Source: Rhodobacteraceae bacterium UBA7436 | GTDB taxonomy: Bacteria; Pseudomonadota; Alphaproteobacteria; Rhodobacterales; Rhodobacteraceae | DNA: 64,000 nt | NCBI GenBank assembly: GCA_002478745.1 | Contig: DLQI01000155.1 | Coordinates: forward strand, 8,889-72,888 | Reading direction: 5' to 3' | Shown: positions 47,212 through 56,368 of the stretch, piece by piece | Numbering within the stretch: the first letter of the stretch is position 1 | Layout of the letters: each line of letters begins with the position of its first letter | Translations under genes and position numbers: made by a program | Notes under the pieces: generated by a model | What the model was told of the DNA's origin: nothing | The model's input: only the letters and a program-made list of their open reading frames with translations | Databases searched by the model: none

Positions 47212-47655
47212 TTAAAGGCCGCCGCCAAGTTTGCCGATATTGCCAAACAGCTGCCTCAACAAGGATTTGTCCGTCACTGCAGTGTCTGTAATCCGACGGG
47301 CCAGTGGGACAACTTTGCCATCTTCGAGCCCAAACCGTTCAATATTGCTCACAACGCCTGCATTATCAAAGCTGATCGCAACCATTTGGCGTTCAATTTC
47401 TTTGGGCGCAGATGGGCCAAATGTCCGCTTGCGGCTACGGACATAATAATAGCCACTGTCATTTAGCACACCACCAGAGGATGGCGGCCCAACTGTCTCT
47501 TCGACAGAGGCGCGTGTGTCTACGCCAACGATAACCACATCGAGGTCTTCTTGTGGTGGAATAAAACCGTGATTGATAAAAGTTGGCGTACAGGCCCCAA
47601 GGGTCAAACATGCTGCACCAGTAGTGATCCATTTTAGATAGGATTTGATCTGCAT
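47212..47655 (-). CDS. bamE: Outer-membrane assembly lipoprotein BamE
   Basis: SmpA/OmlA family lipoprotein of the BAM complex, 147 residues. The lipobox is LTLGAC at about residues 17-22, followed by GFIPPQEDLDVVIVGVDTRA and SVEETVGPPSSGG, DSGYYYVRSRKR and TFGPSAPKEIERQMVAISFD. AGAGGG before the ATG at 47655 decides the start. Supports a normal beta-barrel pathway alongside SurA and LptD. Confidence 0.88.
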   Translation of the reverse strand: MQIKSYLKWITTGAACLTLGACTPTFINHGFIPPQEDLDVVIVGVDTRASVEETVGPPSSGGVLNDSGYYYVRSRKRTFGPSAPKEIERQMVAISFDNAGVVSNIERFGLEDGKVVPLARRITDTAVTDKSLLRQLFGNIGKLGGGL

Positions 47656-47743
47656 TTTGTCTGCCCTCTTGCTCTTAATCGTTACGGCTTTTATCCCGCG
47701 TACCAAAGGAACGTCCCTGTTTCAAGAAACGAAAGCATGAATC

Positions 47744-48295
47744 ATGTCAGTCGCACTTCCCTCCAAGCTCGCTTATCGCGTTAGCGATCTTCCAAATAAC
47801 TCGATCAAAAAGTTCGATTTGCGCCCAGAACCAGCACAAAATGACGCAATCTCGGCGGAATTAGACCTACTGGGTTTGCGCAAACTGCGTTTCACAGGCC
47901 AGATACAGTCATCAGGTAAGTCAGACTGGCGTTTGACTGGAACAATAGGTGCAACGGTAATCCAACCCTGCACAATTACCCTTGAACCGGTCACGACCCG
48001 AGTTGATGAACCCGTCGAGCGCCTTTTCGTAAAAGAAATAGCTGATCTTGGTGAAGAGGAAATCGAGATGCCGGAGGACGATACCATCGAGCCATTGGGC
48101 ACATGGATCGACCCCGAAGCGATTATGATCGAATCTTTATGCCTTGCGTTGCCAGAGTACCCACGGGCCGAAGGCGCAACGCTTGGCGAATCCGTCTACA
48201 CACAACCAGGCGAAGCGCCGATGCGCGACGAAGATGCACGCCCGTTTGCTGGTCTGGCAGCGCTGAAAGACCAGTTGAAATCAGACGACGAATAA
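47744..48295 (+). CDS. DUF177 (YceD) protein
   Basis: A 183-residue YceD/DUF177 protein linked to 23S rRNA or ribosome metabolism, a frequent neighbour of rpmF. FTGQIQSSGKSDWRLTGTIG, VIQPCTITLEPVTTRVDEPV and an acidic PDEDTIEPLG-like stretch match the family. About 196 bases separate it from rpmF (48296-48492), where I see nothing else supportable. Confidence 0.88.
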   Translation: MSVALPSKLAYRVSDLPNNSIKKFDLRPEPAQNDAISAELDLLGLRKLRFTGQIQSSGKSDWRLTGTIGATVIQPCTITLEPVTTRVDEPVERLFVKEIADLGEEEIEMPEDDTIEPLGTWIDPEAIMIESLCLALPEYPRAEGATLGESVYTQPGEAPMRDEDARPFAGLAALKDQLKSDDE

Positions 48296-48492
48296 GAGAT
48301 AACAGTTATAGCCCTAAAACGTTCAAATATCTGCTTGCGTCTGAGACAATTCGCAGTATTTTGCGCGCCTCATGGTATTAAAGGTTGGACATGTTGAGGC
48401 ACACCGCCTAAACGCACGTCACGCCCAAACCAAACGTTATGCAACATCGGCTCCGCATACTGCGTCGCCCTTTAATCTAAAGGCCCATTATA

Positions 48493-48699
48493 ATGGCTGT
48501 TCAACAGAACAAAGTTTCCACATCGCGCCGCAACAACCGTCGCTCGCACGATTCCCTGGTTGCTGCAAACCCAAACGAATGCACCAACTGTGGTGAGCTG
48601 AAACGCCCGCACCACATCTGTGCTGCTTGCGGTCACTACGACAACAACGAGATCGTCGCATTGGCTGAAGAAGTAGACCTGGAAGACGACGCGGCATAA
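48493..48699 (+). CDS. rpmF: 50S ribosomal protein L32
   Basis: Ribosomal protein of 68 residues, [20 protein letters not shown] then [20 protein letters not shown], with a C-x2-C / C-x2-C zinc ribbon, so this is the Cys-bearing type. An acidic tail ends it. AAAGG lies upstream of the ATG. Followed 37 bases later by plsX, the standard order. Confidence 0.97.
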   Translation: MAVQQNKVSTSRRNNRRSHDSLVAANPNECTNCGELKRPHHICAACGHYDNNEIVALAEEVDLEDDAA

Positions 48700-48736
48700 A
48701 CCACCTTTTGGCCCTAAAGCAGATAGGCATTCGCAC

Positions 48737-49819
48737 ATGACGGCAACGACCGATCAGACAGACGCGAAACGCCAGAACACCGTAATTGCGGTGGATGCAA
48801 TGGGTGGTGACAGCGGCCCTTCAGCAATTGTTGCTGGATGCGCTGCTTTTGCCAAACGCCGCAAGGACGTCGATATAATCCTACACGGGCCTCAAGCCAC
48901 GCTTGAGGCTCTTGTTTTGCGACGTAAGCAACTTAACGGCCGTGTCACTATTCGTGATGCGGCTGAAGTTGTTTCAATGGAAGACAAGCCTAGCCAAGTT
49001 GTTCGTCACGGCAAGAAAACATCGATGTGGGCCACTGTAGAAACTGTGCGCTCGGGTGATGCGAGTGTTGCTGTAAGCTGCGGTAACACTGGTGCGTTGA
49101 TGGCTGTATCGATGATACGCCTGCGCAAACTGCCAGGGGTTAATCGTCCTGCGATTGCGGTGCTTTGGCCATCTTCTAACCCTCAAGGTTTTAACGTCAT
49201 GCTGGACGTCGGTGCAGATATTCGCGCCGATGCTGATGATTTGATGCGTTACGCGTTGATGGGCGCATCCTACGCCCGCAATGGCATGGAACTGCCCCGT
49301 CCCCGTATTGGCCTGCTGAATGTGGGGACCGAAGAGCACAAGGGCCGTCCTGAACTGCACGAAGCCTATGAGTTGATCGCAGCCCAAGCGGAACAAGCCA
49401 ACTTTGAGTTTGTTGGCTTTGTTGAGGGGGGCGACATTCCCGGTGACATCGCCGATGTTATTGTGACGGATGGTTTCACCGGTAACATTGCAATCAAGAC
49501 TGGTGAAGGGACCGCTGGTTTGATCGGTGATTTGCTTCGCAAAGCCTTCAAAAACACTCCGATGTCACGCCTTGCTTACTTGTTCGCCTTCACTTCTATG
49601 CAGCGTTTGAAGCGCCGTATCGATCCACGCCGTGTAAATGGTGGTGTGTTTTTGGGCTTGAACGGTATGGTCGTGAAATCGCATGGTTCTGCAGACGCAA
49701 CTGGCGTTGCTGCAGCTTTGCAATTGGCCGCACAGTTGGCCGAAAATGGATTTACTGGCAAGCTGGCCGCCCGCGTGGCTGCTGTTTTGCCCACCGAACC
49801 AAAGGATCAAGACGCATGA
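48737..49819 (+). CDS. plsX: Phosphate acyltransferase PlsX
   Basis: Makes acyl-phosphate from acyl-ACP, the first step of phospholipid synthesis. 360 residues with VIAVDAMGGDSGPSAIVAGC, VSCGNTGALMAVSMIRL, LLNVGTEEHKGRPELHEAY and VIVTDGFTGNIAIKTGEGT. Overlaps fabH by 4 bases (ATGA), so both are coupled. Confidence 0.96.
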   Translation: MTATTDQTDAKRQNTVIAVDAMGGDSGPSAIVAGCAAFAKRRKDVDIILHGPQATLEALVLRRKQLNGRVTIRDAAEVVSMEDKPSQVVRHGKKTSMWATVETVRSGDASVAVSCGNTGALMAVSMIRLRKLPGVNRPAIAVLWPSSNPQGFNVMLDVGADIRADADDLMRYALMGASYARNGMELPRPRIGLLNVGTEEHKGRPELHEAYELIAAQAEQANFEFVGFVEGGDIPGDIADVIVTDGFTGNIAIKTGEGTAGLIGDLLRKAFKNTPMSRLAYLFAFTSMQRLKRRIDPRRVNGGVFLGLNGMVVKSHGSADATGVAAALQLAAQLAENGFTGKLAARVAAVLPTEPKDQDA

Positions 49820-50787
49820 CATTGCGCGCTGTTGTAAAAGGGGTTGGGCATTACCTACCGGAACGTATCGTTCCAAATGCTGAATTTGAGAAGACCTTAG
49901 ATACAACGGATGAATGGATCAAATCGCGTTCCGGCATCGAACGTCGCCATTTCGCGGCCGAAGGTGAAACAACATCCATGTTGGCAACCAAAGCGGCCCA
50001 AGCGGCGCTGGCCAATGCTGGAATGACTGCAGATGACGTGGATGCCATTGTTTTGGCAACCTCAACTGCCGACCTCACCTTCCCTTCAGCTGCAACGATG
50101 GTTCAAGCCAACCTTGGTATGACCAAGGGCTTTGCATTTGATATTCAAGCCGTTTGTGCCGGTTTCGTCTTTGCCCTTAGCAATGCCAATGCTTTGATCC
50201 TCTCGGGTCAGGCGAAACGCGTATTGGTGATTGGCGCGGAAACATTCAGCCGCATCATGGACTGGACCGATCGCGGCACCTGTGTGTTATTCGGTGATGG
50301 CGCTGGTGCGCTCATCTTGGAGGCCGAAGAAGGCACGGGCGACAGCAGCGATCGCGGCATTCTATCAACGGACCTTAATTCAGACGGCACACACCGTGAT
50401 CTGCTGTATGTTGACGGTGGTGTTAGCACAGGCACGTCTGGTTACTTGCGGATGCAGGGCAACCAAGTGTTCCGCCATGCGGTTGGCAAATTGGCAGCCA
50501 CAGCAACAACTGCGATGGAACGTGCAAACGTGACCACAGATGACGTTGACTGGATCGTTCCGCATCAAGCCAATATCCGTATTATTCAAGGCACTGCCAA
50601 GAAAATGGGTGTGCCGATGGAGAATGTGATCGTGACAGTTCAGGATCACGGCAACACGTCTGCCGCCTCTATCCCGCTTGCAATGTCTGTTGGTGCACAA
50701 AACGACCAAATTAAACAAGGTGATTTGCTGGTGACAGAGGCAATCGGCGGTGGACTGGCCTGGGGCGCGGTGGTGTTACGCTGGTAA
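49816..50787 (+). CDS. fabH: 3-oxoacyl-ACP synthase III (FabH)
   Basis: Condenses acetyl-CoA with malonyl-ACP, starting fatty acid synthesis. 323 residues; the catalytic Cys is in FDIQAVCAGFVFAL, His in WIVPHQANIRIIQG and Asn in VQDHGNTSAASIPLA. GIERRHFAAEGETTSML matches the N-terminal signature. Downstream of plsX and upstream of ihfA. Confidence 0.97.
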   Translation: MTLRAVVKGVGHYLPERIVPNAEFEKTLDTTDEWIKSRSGIERRHFAAEGETTSMLATKAAQAALANAGMTADDVDAIVLATSTADLTFPSAATMVQANLGMTKGFAFDIQAVCAGFVFALSNANALILSGQAKRVLVIGAETFSRIMDWTDRGTCVLFGDGAGALILEAEEGTGDSSDRGILSTDLNSDGTHRDLLYVDGGVSTGTSGYLRMQGNQVFRHAVGKLAATATTAMERANVTTDDVDWIVPHQANIRIIQGTAKKMGVPMENVIVTVQDHGNTSAASIPLAMSVGAQNDQIKQGDLLVTEAIGGGLAWGAVVLRW

Positions 50788-50842
50788 TCCACCATTTTTG
50801 TACCAATCCAACGCTGAAACTACCATCGGCAAGGCATTGATA

Positions 50843-50871
50843 TTGACTCGGAATTTCTCCTCGCCCTATTG
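50843..50871 (+). promoter_or_regulatory. Probable sigma70-type promoter of ihfA
   Basis: TTGACT (50843-50848) and CTATTG (50866-50871) are spaced 17 bases apart, 22 bases before the ihfA ATG. The -10 sits inside an imperfect inverted repeat (CTATTG...CAAATAG), a candidate control site. Confidence 0.55.
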
Positions 50872-50893
50872 TGATCGCAAATAGGGGAACAAC

Positions 50894-51196
50894 ATGACTG
50901 ATAACACACTGACACGTATGGATCTTAGCGAAGCTGTTTTTCGCGAAGTTGGTTTATCACGTAACGAAAGTGCGCAATTGGTAGAAAGCGTTTTGGATCA
51001 TATCTCGGATGCTTTGGTAAAAGGTGAACAGGTTAAAATTTCTTCCTTTGGTACGTTTTCAGTACGCAGCAAATCAGCGCGTGTTGGTCGCAATCCGAAA
51101 ACTGGCGAAGAAGTGCCAATTAATCCGCGCCGTGTCCTTACATTCCGTCCGTCACATTTGATGAAGGATCGCGTTGCTTTAGGCAACAAGTCTTAA
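50894..51196 (+). CDS. ihfA: Integration host factor subunit alpha
   Basis: DNA-bending protein of the HU/IHF family, 100 residues. [20 protein letters not shown] and the beta-arm [20 protein letters not shown] are diagnostic. AGGGGA lies upstream of the ATG. Works with IhfB in recombination and transcription. Followed 4 bases later by the MerR gene, the usual alphaproteobacterial order. Confidence 0.95.
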   Translation: MTDNTLTRMDLSEAVFREVGLSRNESAQLVESVLDHISDALVKGEQVKISSFGTFSVRSKSARVGRNPKTGEEVPINPRRVLTFRPSHLMKDRVALGNKS

Positions 51197-51200
51197 TCTT

Positions 51201-52376
51201 ATGGCAAAGTCTGCGGACGCTTTTCGTACCATCTCAGAAGTTGCTGACTGGCTAGGCGTGCAAACGCACGTTCTACGTTTTTGGGAAAGTAAGTTCACAC
51301 AAGTGAAGCCTGTGAAACGTGCAGGCGGACGTCGCTATTACCGTCCTGCAGACATGCAACTTTTGGGTGGCATTCAAAAGCTTCTGCACGAAGATGGGCT
51401 TACAATTAAGGGTGTTCAGAAGATTTTGCGCGAAAAAGGTATGGCGCATGTGTCTGCCCTTTCGCCTGCCGTGGACGGTGCAGCAGACGAATTGCCGGTA
51501 GCCATGCCAGAGATCGTTGAAACGATTGAAGCCGAACCACAAACAGCAAAAATTCTACCGCTTGTTCCAAAAACCAAGGTTGAGGAAACCGTAGAACGCC
51601 AGCCGTTGACGCCAGACGAAACGTACGAACATGTGGCTGAGGCCGAAGAAGAAATCCAAGAAAATGTTGAAACCACAGCGCTTGACGACGGGGTGGCTGA
51701 TTCCGTTGACGAAATCGAGGTGCAACCACAGCCTGACGACGTTGCGGACGCGCCTGTGAATGACGACCCACAATCCTCGTCCTTCGACAGCCAAATAGAG
51801 CAACCAAACGTAACGATTGATGACGCTCCTATCACGGTAGCCTCGGTCCACGAGGATTTACCAACGCCGCTGAGTGAAGACCTCATTACTGATGAACCTG
51901 TGGTCGCCGCGATACCCGAATCGGCTGAAACAATCGAAGAATCGCCGGCTGACGCACCGGAACCAACTTTGGAACAGGACGCGTCTACGCCAGACGACAT
52001 TGACCCGTTCCCCGTCATGCCAGCCTTCTTGAGCAGATCAACTCCGCAACCGGCTAATCCCGAAGCGACTGTGGCAGAGGTTGAGGACGTGGTATCTGGA
52101 GCAGCGGCTGCATCTGAGCAAGAAGAAGAGCCAACCGTAGAAGCCATTGATGTTGCAATTCCCGAAGTAGAGGCAACCGAGCCTGAGGCACCTGCCCCGT
52201 TGACTGTAGAATTGCCCCAGGCAGTGGCTGAACCCGACATTCAGACCACTCCTAGTGTGCTGGCGGCATTGTCAAAGGTGAGTGCGCTAAGCACCGCACA
52301 AGCGGAGTCTATAGCACTCCTTTTGGCGCAACTGCGCGATGCGCTTGATCGCATGACGCAGGGCCGCAAAGAATAA
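51201..52376 (+). CDS. MerR-family regulator with a long acidic C-terminal tail
   Basis: The first 75 or so residues form the MerR winged helix ([45 protein letters not shown]). The remaining 300 residues are acidic, Pro/Glu/Ala/Asp/Val-rich low complexity (two or more blocks of [15 protein letters not shown] type), ending in a short helical [22 protein letters not shown] segment. This ihfA-linked MerR protein is well conserved in alphaproteobacteria, with the tail variable. Target genes are unknown. Its tail makes long spurious antisense frames. Confidence 0.88.
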   Translation: MAKSADAFRTISEVADWLGVQTHVLRFWESKFTQVKPVKRAGGRRYYRPADMQLLGGIQKLLHEDGLTIKGVQKILREKGMAHVSALSPAVDGAADELPVAMPEIVETIEAEPQTAKILPLVPKTKVEETVERQPLTPDETYEHVAEAEEEIQENVETTALDDGVADSVDEIEVQPQPDDVADAPVNDDPQSSSFDSQIEQPNVTIDDAPITVASVHEDLPTPLSEDLITDEPVVAAIPESAETIEESPADAPEPTLEQDASTPDDIDPFPVMPAFLSRSTPQPANPEATVAEVEDVVSGAAAASEQEEEPTVEAIDVAIPEVEATEPEAPAPLTVELPQAVAEPDIQTTPSVLAALSKVSALSTAQAESIALLLAQLRDALDRMTQGRKE

Positions 52377-52394
52377 CGAAGTGCCAATTCCCCC

Positions 52395-52422
52395 TTGCCT
52401 CACGCCACAAATCGCGTATGAC
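52395..52422 (+). promoter_or_regulatory. Probable promoter of tRNA-Pro
   Basis: TTGCCT (52395-52400) and TATGAC (52417-52422) with a 16-base spacer; the tRNA begins 11 bases downstream, a normal distance for the start. Confidence 0.5.
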
Positions 52423-52433
52423 ATCCCTCAAGT

Positions 52434-52510
52434 CGGGCTATGGCGCAGTCTGGTAGCGCGTCCGTCTGGGGGACGGAAGGTCGCAGGTTCGAGTCCTGCT
52501 AGCCCGACCA
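52434..52510 (+). tRNA. tRNA-Pro (anticodon GGG)
   Basis: Cloverleaf of 77 nucleotides: acceptor CGGGCTA/TAGCCCG, D arm GCGC-AGTCTGGTA-GCGC, anticodon stem TCCGT/ACGGA with loop CTGGGGG (anticodon GGG), T arm GCAGG-TTCGAGT-CCTGC. The CCA end is encoded (52508-52510). It follows the MerR gene, as in related alphaproteobacteria. Confidence 0.97.
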
Positions 52511-52529
52511 ATAATAGACTTGCACAAAC

Positions 52530-52557
52530 CGCCCGTACCTTCGGTGTGCGGGCGTTT
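52530..52557 (+). terminator. Probable terminator of tRNA-Pro
   Basis: CGCCCG (52530-52535) pairs with CGGGCG (52549-52554), with an inner ACC/GGT helix, then TTT. It lies 19 bases after the tRNA. Confidence 0.5.
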
Positions 52558-52581
52558 GGCGTTTAAACAAGAGTGAATTTT

Positions 52582-53652
52582 ATGACCGGTGTCGTTCCAA
52601 ATCAGCAGATCAGCGAAATGATCCAAAGTGGGCAAATCAACGCCGCTCCATCGGTTATTGATGCGCAAATTCAACCGGCCAGCCTTGATCTTCGTTTGGG
52701 TAACGTTGCCTATCGCGTGCGTGCGTCGTTCCTTACGGGCCACGGTGCTAAGGTTACGGATCGCTTGAAAGAGTTTGAAATGCACCGCGTCGACCTGACA
52801 GATGGTGCAGTGTTAGAAAAAGGCTGCGTTTATGTAGTGCCGTTGATGGAGAGCCTTGCGTTGCCTGAAGGTATGAACGCTGTGGCCAATGCCAAAAGCT
52901 CTACCGGTCGCCTTGATCTGCTGACCCGTACGATCACCGATGGTGGGACTGAATTTGACCGGATCCCATCAGGCTATGCCGGACCATTATACGCTGAAAT
53001 CTGCCCACGTTCATTTTCTGTGTTGGTCCGCCCAGGCATGCGCCTGAACCAGATTCGCTTCCGTACAGGACACGCAGTTCTGGAAGACACTGCATTGGCT
53101 AACCTTCACGCTGAAATCCCATTGGTGAACGGCGATCCCGTGATCGATGACGGCTTGGGCTTTTCCGTTGATTTGAACCTACCGGGCTCAACGCTGGTGG
53201 GATACCGCGCAAAGCCTCATACAGGTGTCATCGATTTGGACCTGATCGGTCATTACGATCCAACCGCTTATTGGGAAGAAGTGCACAGTACGGATGGTCA
53301 TATCATCCTTGATCCGGGCGCATTCTATATCTTGGTAAGCCGCGAAGCCGTTTGCATTCCGCCGGACTATGCTGCGGAAATGGCACCCTATCTTGCAATG
53401 GTTGGCGAATTTCGCGTGCACTATGCAGGGTTCTTTGATCCTGGATTTGGACATGATTCCGCTGGTGGTGCAGGATCACGCGGTGTGTTGGAAGTACGCT
53501 GCCACGAGGCGCCGTTCGTCTTAGAACATGGCCAAGTGGTTGGGCGTTTGGTGTATGAGAAGATGGCAGAAGCCCCTACTCAGCTATACGGCGTCAGCAT
53601 AGCCTCAAACTACCAAGGCCAAGGCCTTAAGTTGTCTAAGCACTTTAAATAA
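52582..53652 (+). CDS. 2'-deoxycytidine 5'-triphosphate deaminase, double-length form
   Basis: About 356 residues, roughly twice E. coli Dcd. The first half has PASLDLRLGNVAYRVRASFL and MNAVANAKSSTGRLDLLTRT, with TDGGTEFDRIPSGYAGPLYAE. The second half repeats the fold (PGAFYILVSREAVCIPPDY, FGHDSAGGAGSRGVLEVR and FVLEHGQVVGRLVYEKM). Such fused or duplicated forms are common in Rhodobacterales. Converts dCTP to dUTP. The ATG at 52582 after AAGAG is preferred over GTG 52573. Confidence 0.85.
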   Translation: MTGVVPNQQISEMIQSGQINAAPSVIDAQIQPASLDLRLGNVAYRVRASFLTGHGAKVTDRLKEFEMHRVDLTDGAVLEKGCVYVVPLMESLALPEGMNAVANAKSSTGRLDLLTRTITDGGTEFDRIPSGYAGPLYAEICPRSFSVLVRPGMRLNQIRFRTGHAVLEDTALANLHAEIPLVNGDPVIDDGLGFSVDLNLPGSTLVGYRAKPHTGVIDLDLIGHYDPTAYWEEVHSTDGHIILDPGAFYILVSREAVCIPPDYAAEMAPYLAMVGEFRVHYAGFFDPGFGHDSAGGAGSRGVLEVRCHEAPFVLEHGQVVGRLVYEKMAEAPTQLYGVSIASNYQGQGLKLSKHFK

Positions 53653-53669
53653 CGCTTGAATTTTACCCG

Positions 53670-53852
53670 TTAGCGGCGGTTATCGCGCCCTGTTGGGTTA
53701 CCGTAGTCGTCGATTTCGCCCTGTGGTGGTTGTTTGCCACGGCGTTTAGACATCATGTTAGATCCGGCGTTCATACCGCTATCGATGCCTTTGCGGATCA
53801 CACGGTTCATAATCTGACGGATGATCATATTGATAATGTGGTTCATATTCAT
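53670..53852 (-). CDS. Conserved-looking small basic protein, function unknown
   Basis: About 60 residues (MNMNHIINMIIRQIMNRVIR, then a Gly/Ser/Met linker and an RGKQPPQGEIDDYGNPTGRD tail). The N-terminal amphipathic helix is basic and Met-rich; no membrane segment is long enough to be certain. AGGGGAA before the ATG at 53852 supports it over the ATG at 53876. It lies between the dCTP deaminase and the scpB gene. Confidence 0.6.
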   Translation of the reverse strand: MNMNHIINMIIRQIMNRVIRKGIDSGMNAGSNMMSKRRGKQPPQGEIDDYGNPTGRDNRR

Positions 53853-53911
53853 GGGTCGTTCCCCTAACTGCTTCATGCACTCTCTACACCGAAACTATGG
53901 CGAGAATCAGA

Positions 53912-54568
53912 TCAATCTTCAAAAAGTTCTGACTGGCCTTCATTCGTGTCATCTTCGTCGTCCATATCACCTGGCCCAGGTACAGTCCCGGGTGGAGGTC
54001 GATTTTCCAACAGCCCTGCGGAACGGAGTTCTTTAAGCCCCGGAAGATCGCGTGCAGTCTCAAGCCCGAAGTGACCTAAGAAATTTTGCGTCACAACGAA
54101 TGTAACCGGGCGCCCAGGCGTCATCTTACGCCTGCCAAAACGGATCCATTCCATTTCTAGCAACTGATCAACCGTTCCGCGGCTCACAGATACACCGCGG
54201 ATCTCTTCGATTTCCGCGCGCGTGACAGGTTGGTGATAGGCGATAATCGCCAGTGTCTCGATCGCAGCCCGACTAAGTTTGCGGGTCTCAACCGTTTCCT
54301 TTTGCATGAGATAACCAAGGTCAGGTGAGGTGCGCATGGTCCATGCATCCCCCACTTTGCTCAGGTTCACACCGCGCCCTTCGTAGCGCTTACGCAGGTG
54401 AACTATCGCCTCTGCCGCGTCGCAACCATGGGGCATACGTGCTTCAAGTTCTCGCACGGTCACAGGTTCTGCACTGGCAAAAAGGATCGCTTCAATCATG
54501 CGTTCCTGTTCTCCCATGGGCGGAGCCTCAAAAAGGCTTTCCTCTTTTAAATCATAATCTTCAGTCAC
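53912..54568 (-). CDS. scpB: Chromosome segregation and condensation protein ScpB
   Basis: Winged-helix subunit of the SMC-ScpAB condensin, 218 residues. MIEAILFASAEPVTVRELEA, TRKLSRAAIETLAIIAYHQP, RAEIEEIRGVSVSRGTVDQL and PVTFVVTQNFLGHFGL are conserved. Overlaps the scpA stop by one base. Confidence 0.95.
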   Translation of the reverse strand: MTEDYDLKEESLFEAPPMGEQERMIEAILFASAEPVTVRELEARMPHGCDAAEAIVHLRKRYEGRGVNLSKVGDAWTMRTSPDLGYLMQKETVETRKLSRAAIETLAIIAYHQPVTRAEIEEIRGVSVSRGTVDQLLEMEWIRFGRRKMTPGRPVTFVVTQNFLGHFGLETARDLPGLKELRSAGLLENRPPPGTVPGPGDMDDEDDTNEGQSELFED

Positions 54569-55353
54569 TATCTTGAAGTCCTTTTACGCAACTCAATCGG
54601 TGCAAAGCTTTCGGATTGGCGGATTTCCAAATGGCCCTCTTTCACAAGTTCCAACGAGGCTGCAAATGTCGCCGCGGTGGCGGAACGCCGTTTGACTGGA
54701 TCATTTGCCCATCCGTCAGGAAGGTAGCTAACAATATCAGTCCACTCCCCAGTGTAGCCAATCAAATCGCGCATCCGTTCCAATGCCTGTTCCATTGTGA
54801 AGACACTGTCACGATCCATCACAAACGGGCGGAAATCATCACGGGTTCTCAGGCGTGCATAGCCTTGCATCAAATCCAATAAGGTGGCGGTATAGGTGAC
54901 CTGCTTAACCCGTTCGACCACTTCGATCTGACCACGTGCAAAGAAATCACGGCCCAATTGATCACGGCCCATCAGTCGTGCTGCGCTGTCGCGCATCGCT
55001 TGAAGCCGTTCCAATTGAAAAGCCAAGTGTGCGGCCAGTTCTTCGCCAGATGGTCCTTCCTCGGACGGATCAGGTGGCAATAACAATCGTGATTTAAGGA
55101 ATGCCAACCACGCCGCCATCACCAAATAATCAGCAGCCAATTCAAGGCGCAGCGCCTTAGCCTTTTCAACAAAAGCGAGGTATTGATGGGCTAGTTCGAG
55201 CACCGAAATCTTGCGCAGATCAACCTTTTGGGTGCGGCTGAGGGTCAACAAAAGGTCCAACGGCCCCTCGAACCCATCGACATCAATGATCAACGCTTCG
55301 GCGGCCACCCTTTCGGCAACAGCGATACGTTCTTTTTCAAAAATGTCTTCCAT
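54568..55353 (-). CDS. scpA: Segregation and condensation protein ScpA
   Basis: Kleisin subunit bridging SMC heads, 261 residues. VDGFEGPLDLLLTLSRTQKVD, KISVLELAHQYLAF and LAADYLVMAAWLAFLKSRLL are the kleisin N-terminal motifs; a winged C-terminal part follows. Its start lies 4 bases from nagZ, so nagZ-scpA-scpB and possibly the upstream SPOR gene form one unit. Confidence 0.95.
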   Translation of the reverse strand: MEDIFEKERIAVAERVAAEALIIDVDGFEGPLDLLLTLSRTQKVDLRKISVLELAHQYLAFVEKAKALRLELAADYLVMAAWLAFLKSRLLLPPDPSEEGPSGEELAAHLAFQLERLQAMRDSAARLMGRDQLGRDFFARGQIEVVERVKQVTYTATLLDLMQGYARLRTRDDFRPFVMDRDSVFTMEQALERMRDLIGYTGEWTDIVSYLPDGWANDPVKRRSATAATFAASLELVKEGHLEIRQSESFAPIELRKRTSR

Positions 55354-55357
55354 GACT

Positions 55358-56368
55358 TTATTGCGCCAACGCGCCCCCGCCTAACAGCGCTTCAAGTTCG
55401 GCGTCTAAGGCAGCAATGTCAATCATATCTGGTGTTTTGCGCATCTCAACGGCACGGATCGCGCGTTTTTGGGCAATATCTGTCATTTCGCCAGCGGCTT
55501 GTGCCACCTGTGTGCGTTCACTTAGGGTTCCGTTGCAGTGCAAAATCACGTCACAACCCGCTTCGATGGATGCACGGCTAAGCGTTCCCACATCGCCGCT
55601 GAGGGCCTTCATTGAAATGTCATCGGTCATGATCAAGCCGTCAAATCCGATATCCATACGGATGATGTCCATGACTGTTTTGGACAATGTCGCAGGCGTT
55701 TCGTCGATCTCAGTGTAAACTAGGTGCGCCGTCATCCCCATTGGGAGATCATTCAACGCCTTAAAGGGCGAAAAATCTTGGATATCCAAGCTATCGCGCG
55801 GCGCGTCTACTTTGGGCAGGTCAAAATGGCTGTCGGCAGTCGCACAACCATGTCCCGGGATATGCTTAACGACAGGCAAAACACCACCATCTAACAGACC
55901 ATCAGCCGCTGCACGTCCCATTGCAGCGACCGTTAAGGCATCAGTGCCATAGCAACGGTTGCGTAAAAACGAATGGGTTTCGGTGTTGGCAACATCGACC
56001 ATTGGTGCACAGTTGCTGTCGATACCAATGTCGCGCAACTCATGCGCAATGATACGGTGGCGCAGGTACATAGCGCGTTGAGCGTTGGTGCCAGCCGCGG
56101 TGATAAAGTCCAAAGGGGGCAACCATTCGCGCCATGTTGGACTGCGCAGTCGTTGGACACGCCCACCTTCTTGGTCGATTGTGATCGGGCATTCCCAACC
56201 TACAGCCTCGCGATAGTCATCGCAAAGCGCGCGAACCTGATCAGGTGTGTCGATATTGCGGGCAAATAGGATAAACCCAAATGGGTTCACATCCCGAAAC
56301 AACGCCACTTCATCAGCTGTCAACCGAAGGCCATTCCCATCGAGGATAGTCGCGCCAAAACGCTTCAT
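55358..56368 (-). CDS. nagZ: Beta-N-acetylhexosaminidase NagZ
   Basis: GH3 glycosidase of peptidoglycan recycling, 336 residues. PITIDQEGGRVQRLRSPTWR, VKHIPGHGCATADSHFDLPK and FDGLIMTDDISMKALSG (nucleophile Asp) are typical. Overlaps the SPOR gene by 4 bases (ATGA) and starts at 56368. Removes GlcNAc from anhydromuropeptides, feeding AnmK. Confidence 0.94.
   Translation of the reverse strand: MKRFGATILDGNGLRLTADEVALFRDVNPFGFILFARNIDTPDQVRALCDDYREAVGWECPITIDQEGGRVQRLRSPTWREWLPPLDFITAAGTNAQRAMYLRHRIIAHELRDIGIDSNCAPMVDVANTETHSFLRNRCYGTDALTVAAMGRAAADGLLDGGVLPVVKHIPGHGCATADSHFDLPKVDAPRDSLDIQDFSPFKALNDLPMGMTAHLVYTEIDETPATLSKTVMDIIRMDIGFDGLIMTDDISMKALSGDVGTLSRASIEAGCDVILHCNGTLSERTQVAQAAGEMTDIAQKRAIRAVEMRKTPDMIDIAALDAELEALLGGGALAQ

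Noticed and set aside
48372..48596. Plus-strand frame between yceD and rpmF
   Set aside because: It overlaps rpmF in another frame and has no protein-like features or ribosome site.
51416..52240. Ser-rich 274-codon frame on the minus strand
   Set aside because: It is antisense to the acidic low-complexity tail of the MerR gene; Glu/Asp/Ala codons read backward give Ser/Ala-rich open frames. No ribosome site or homology.
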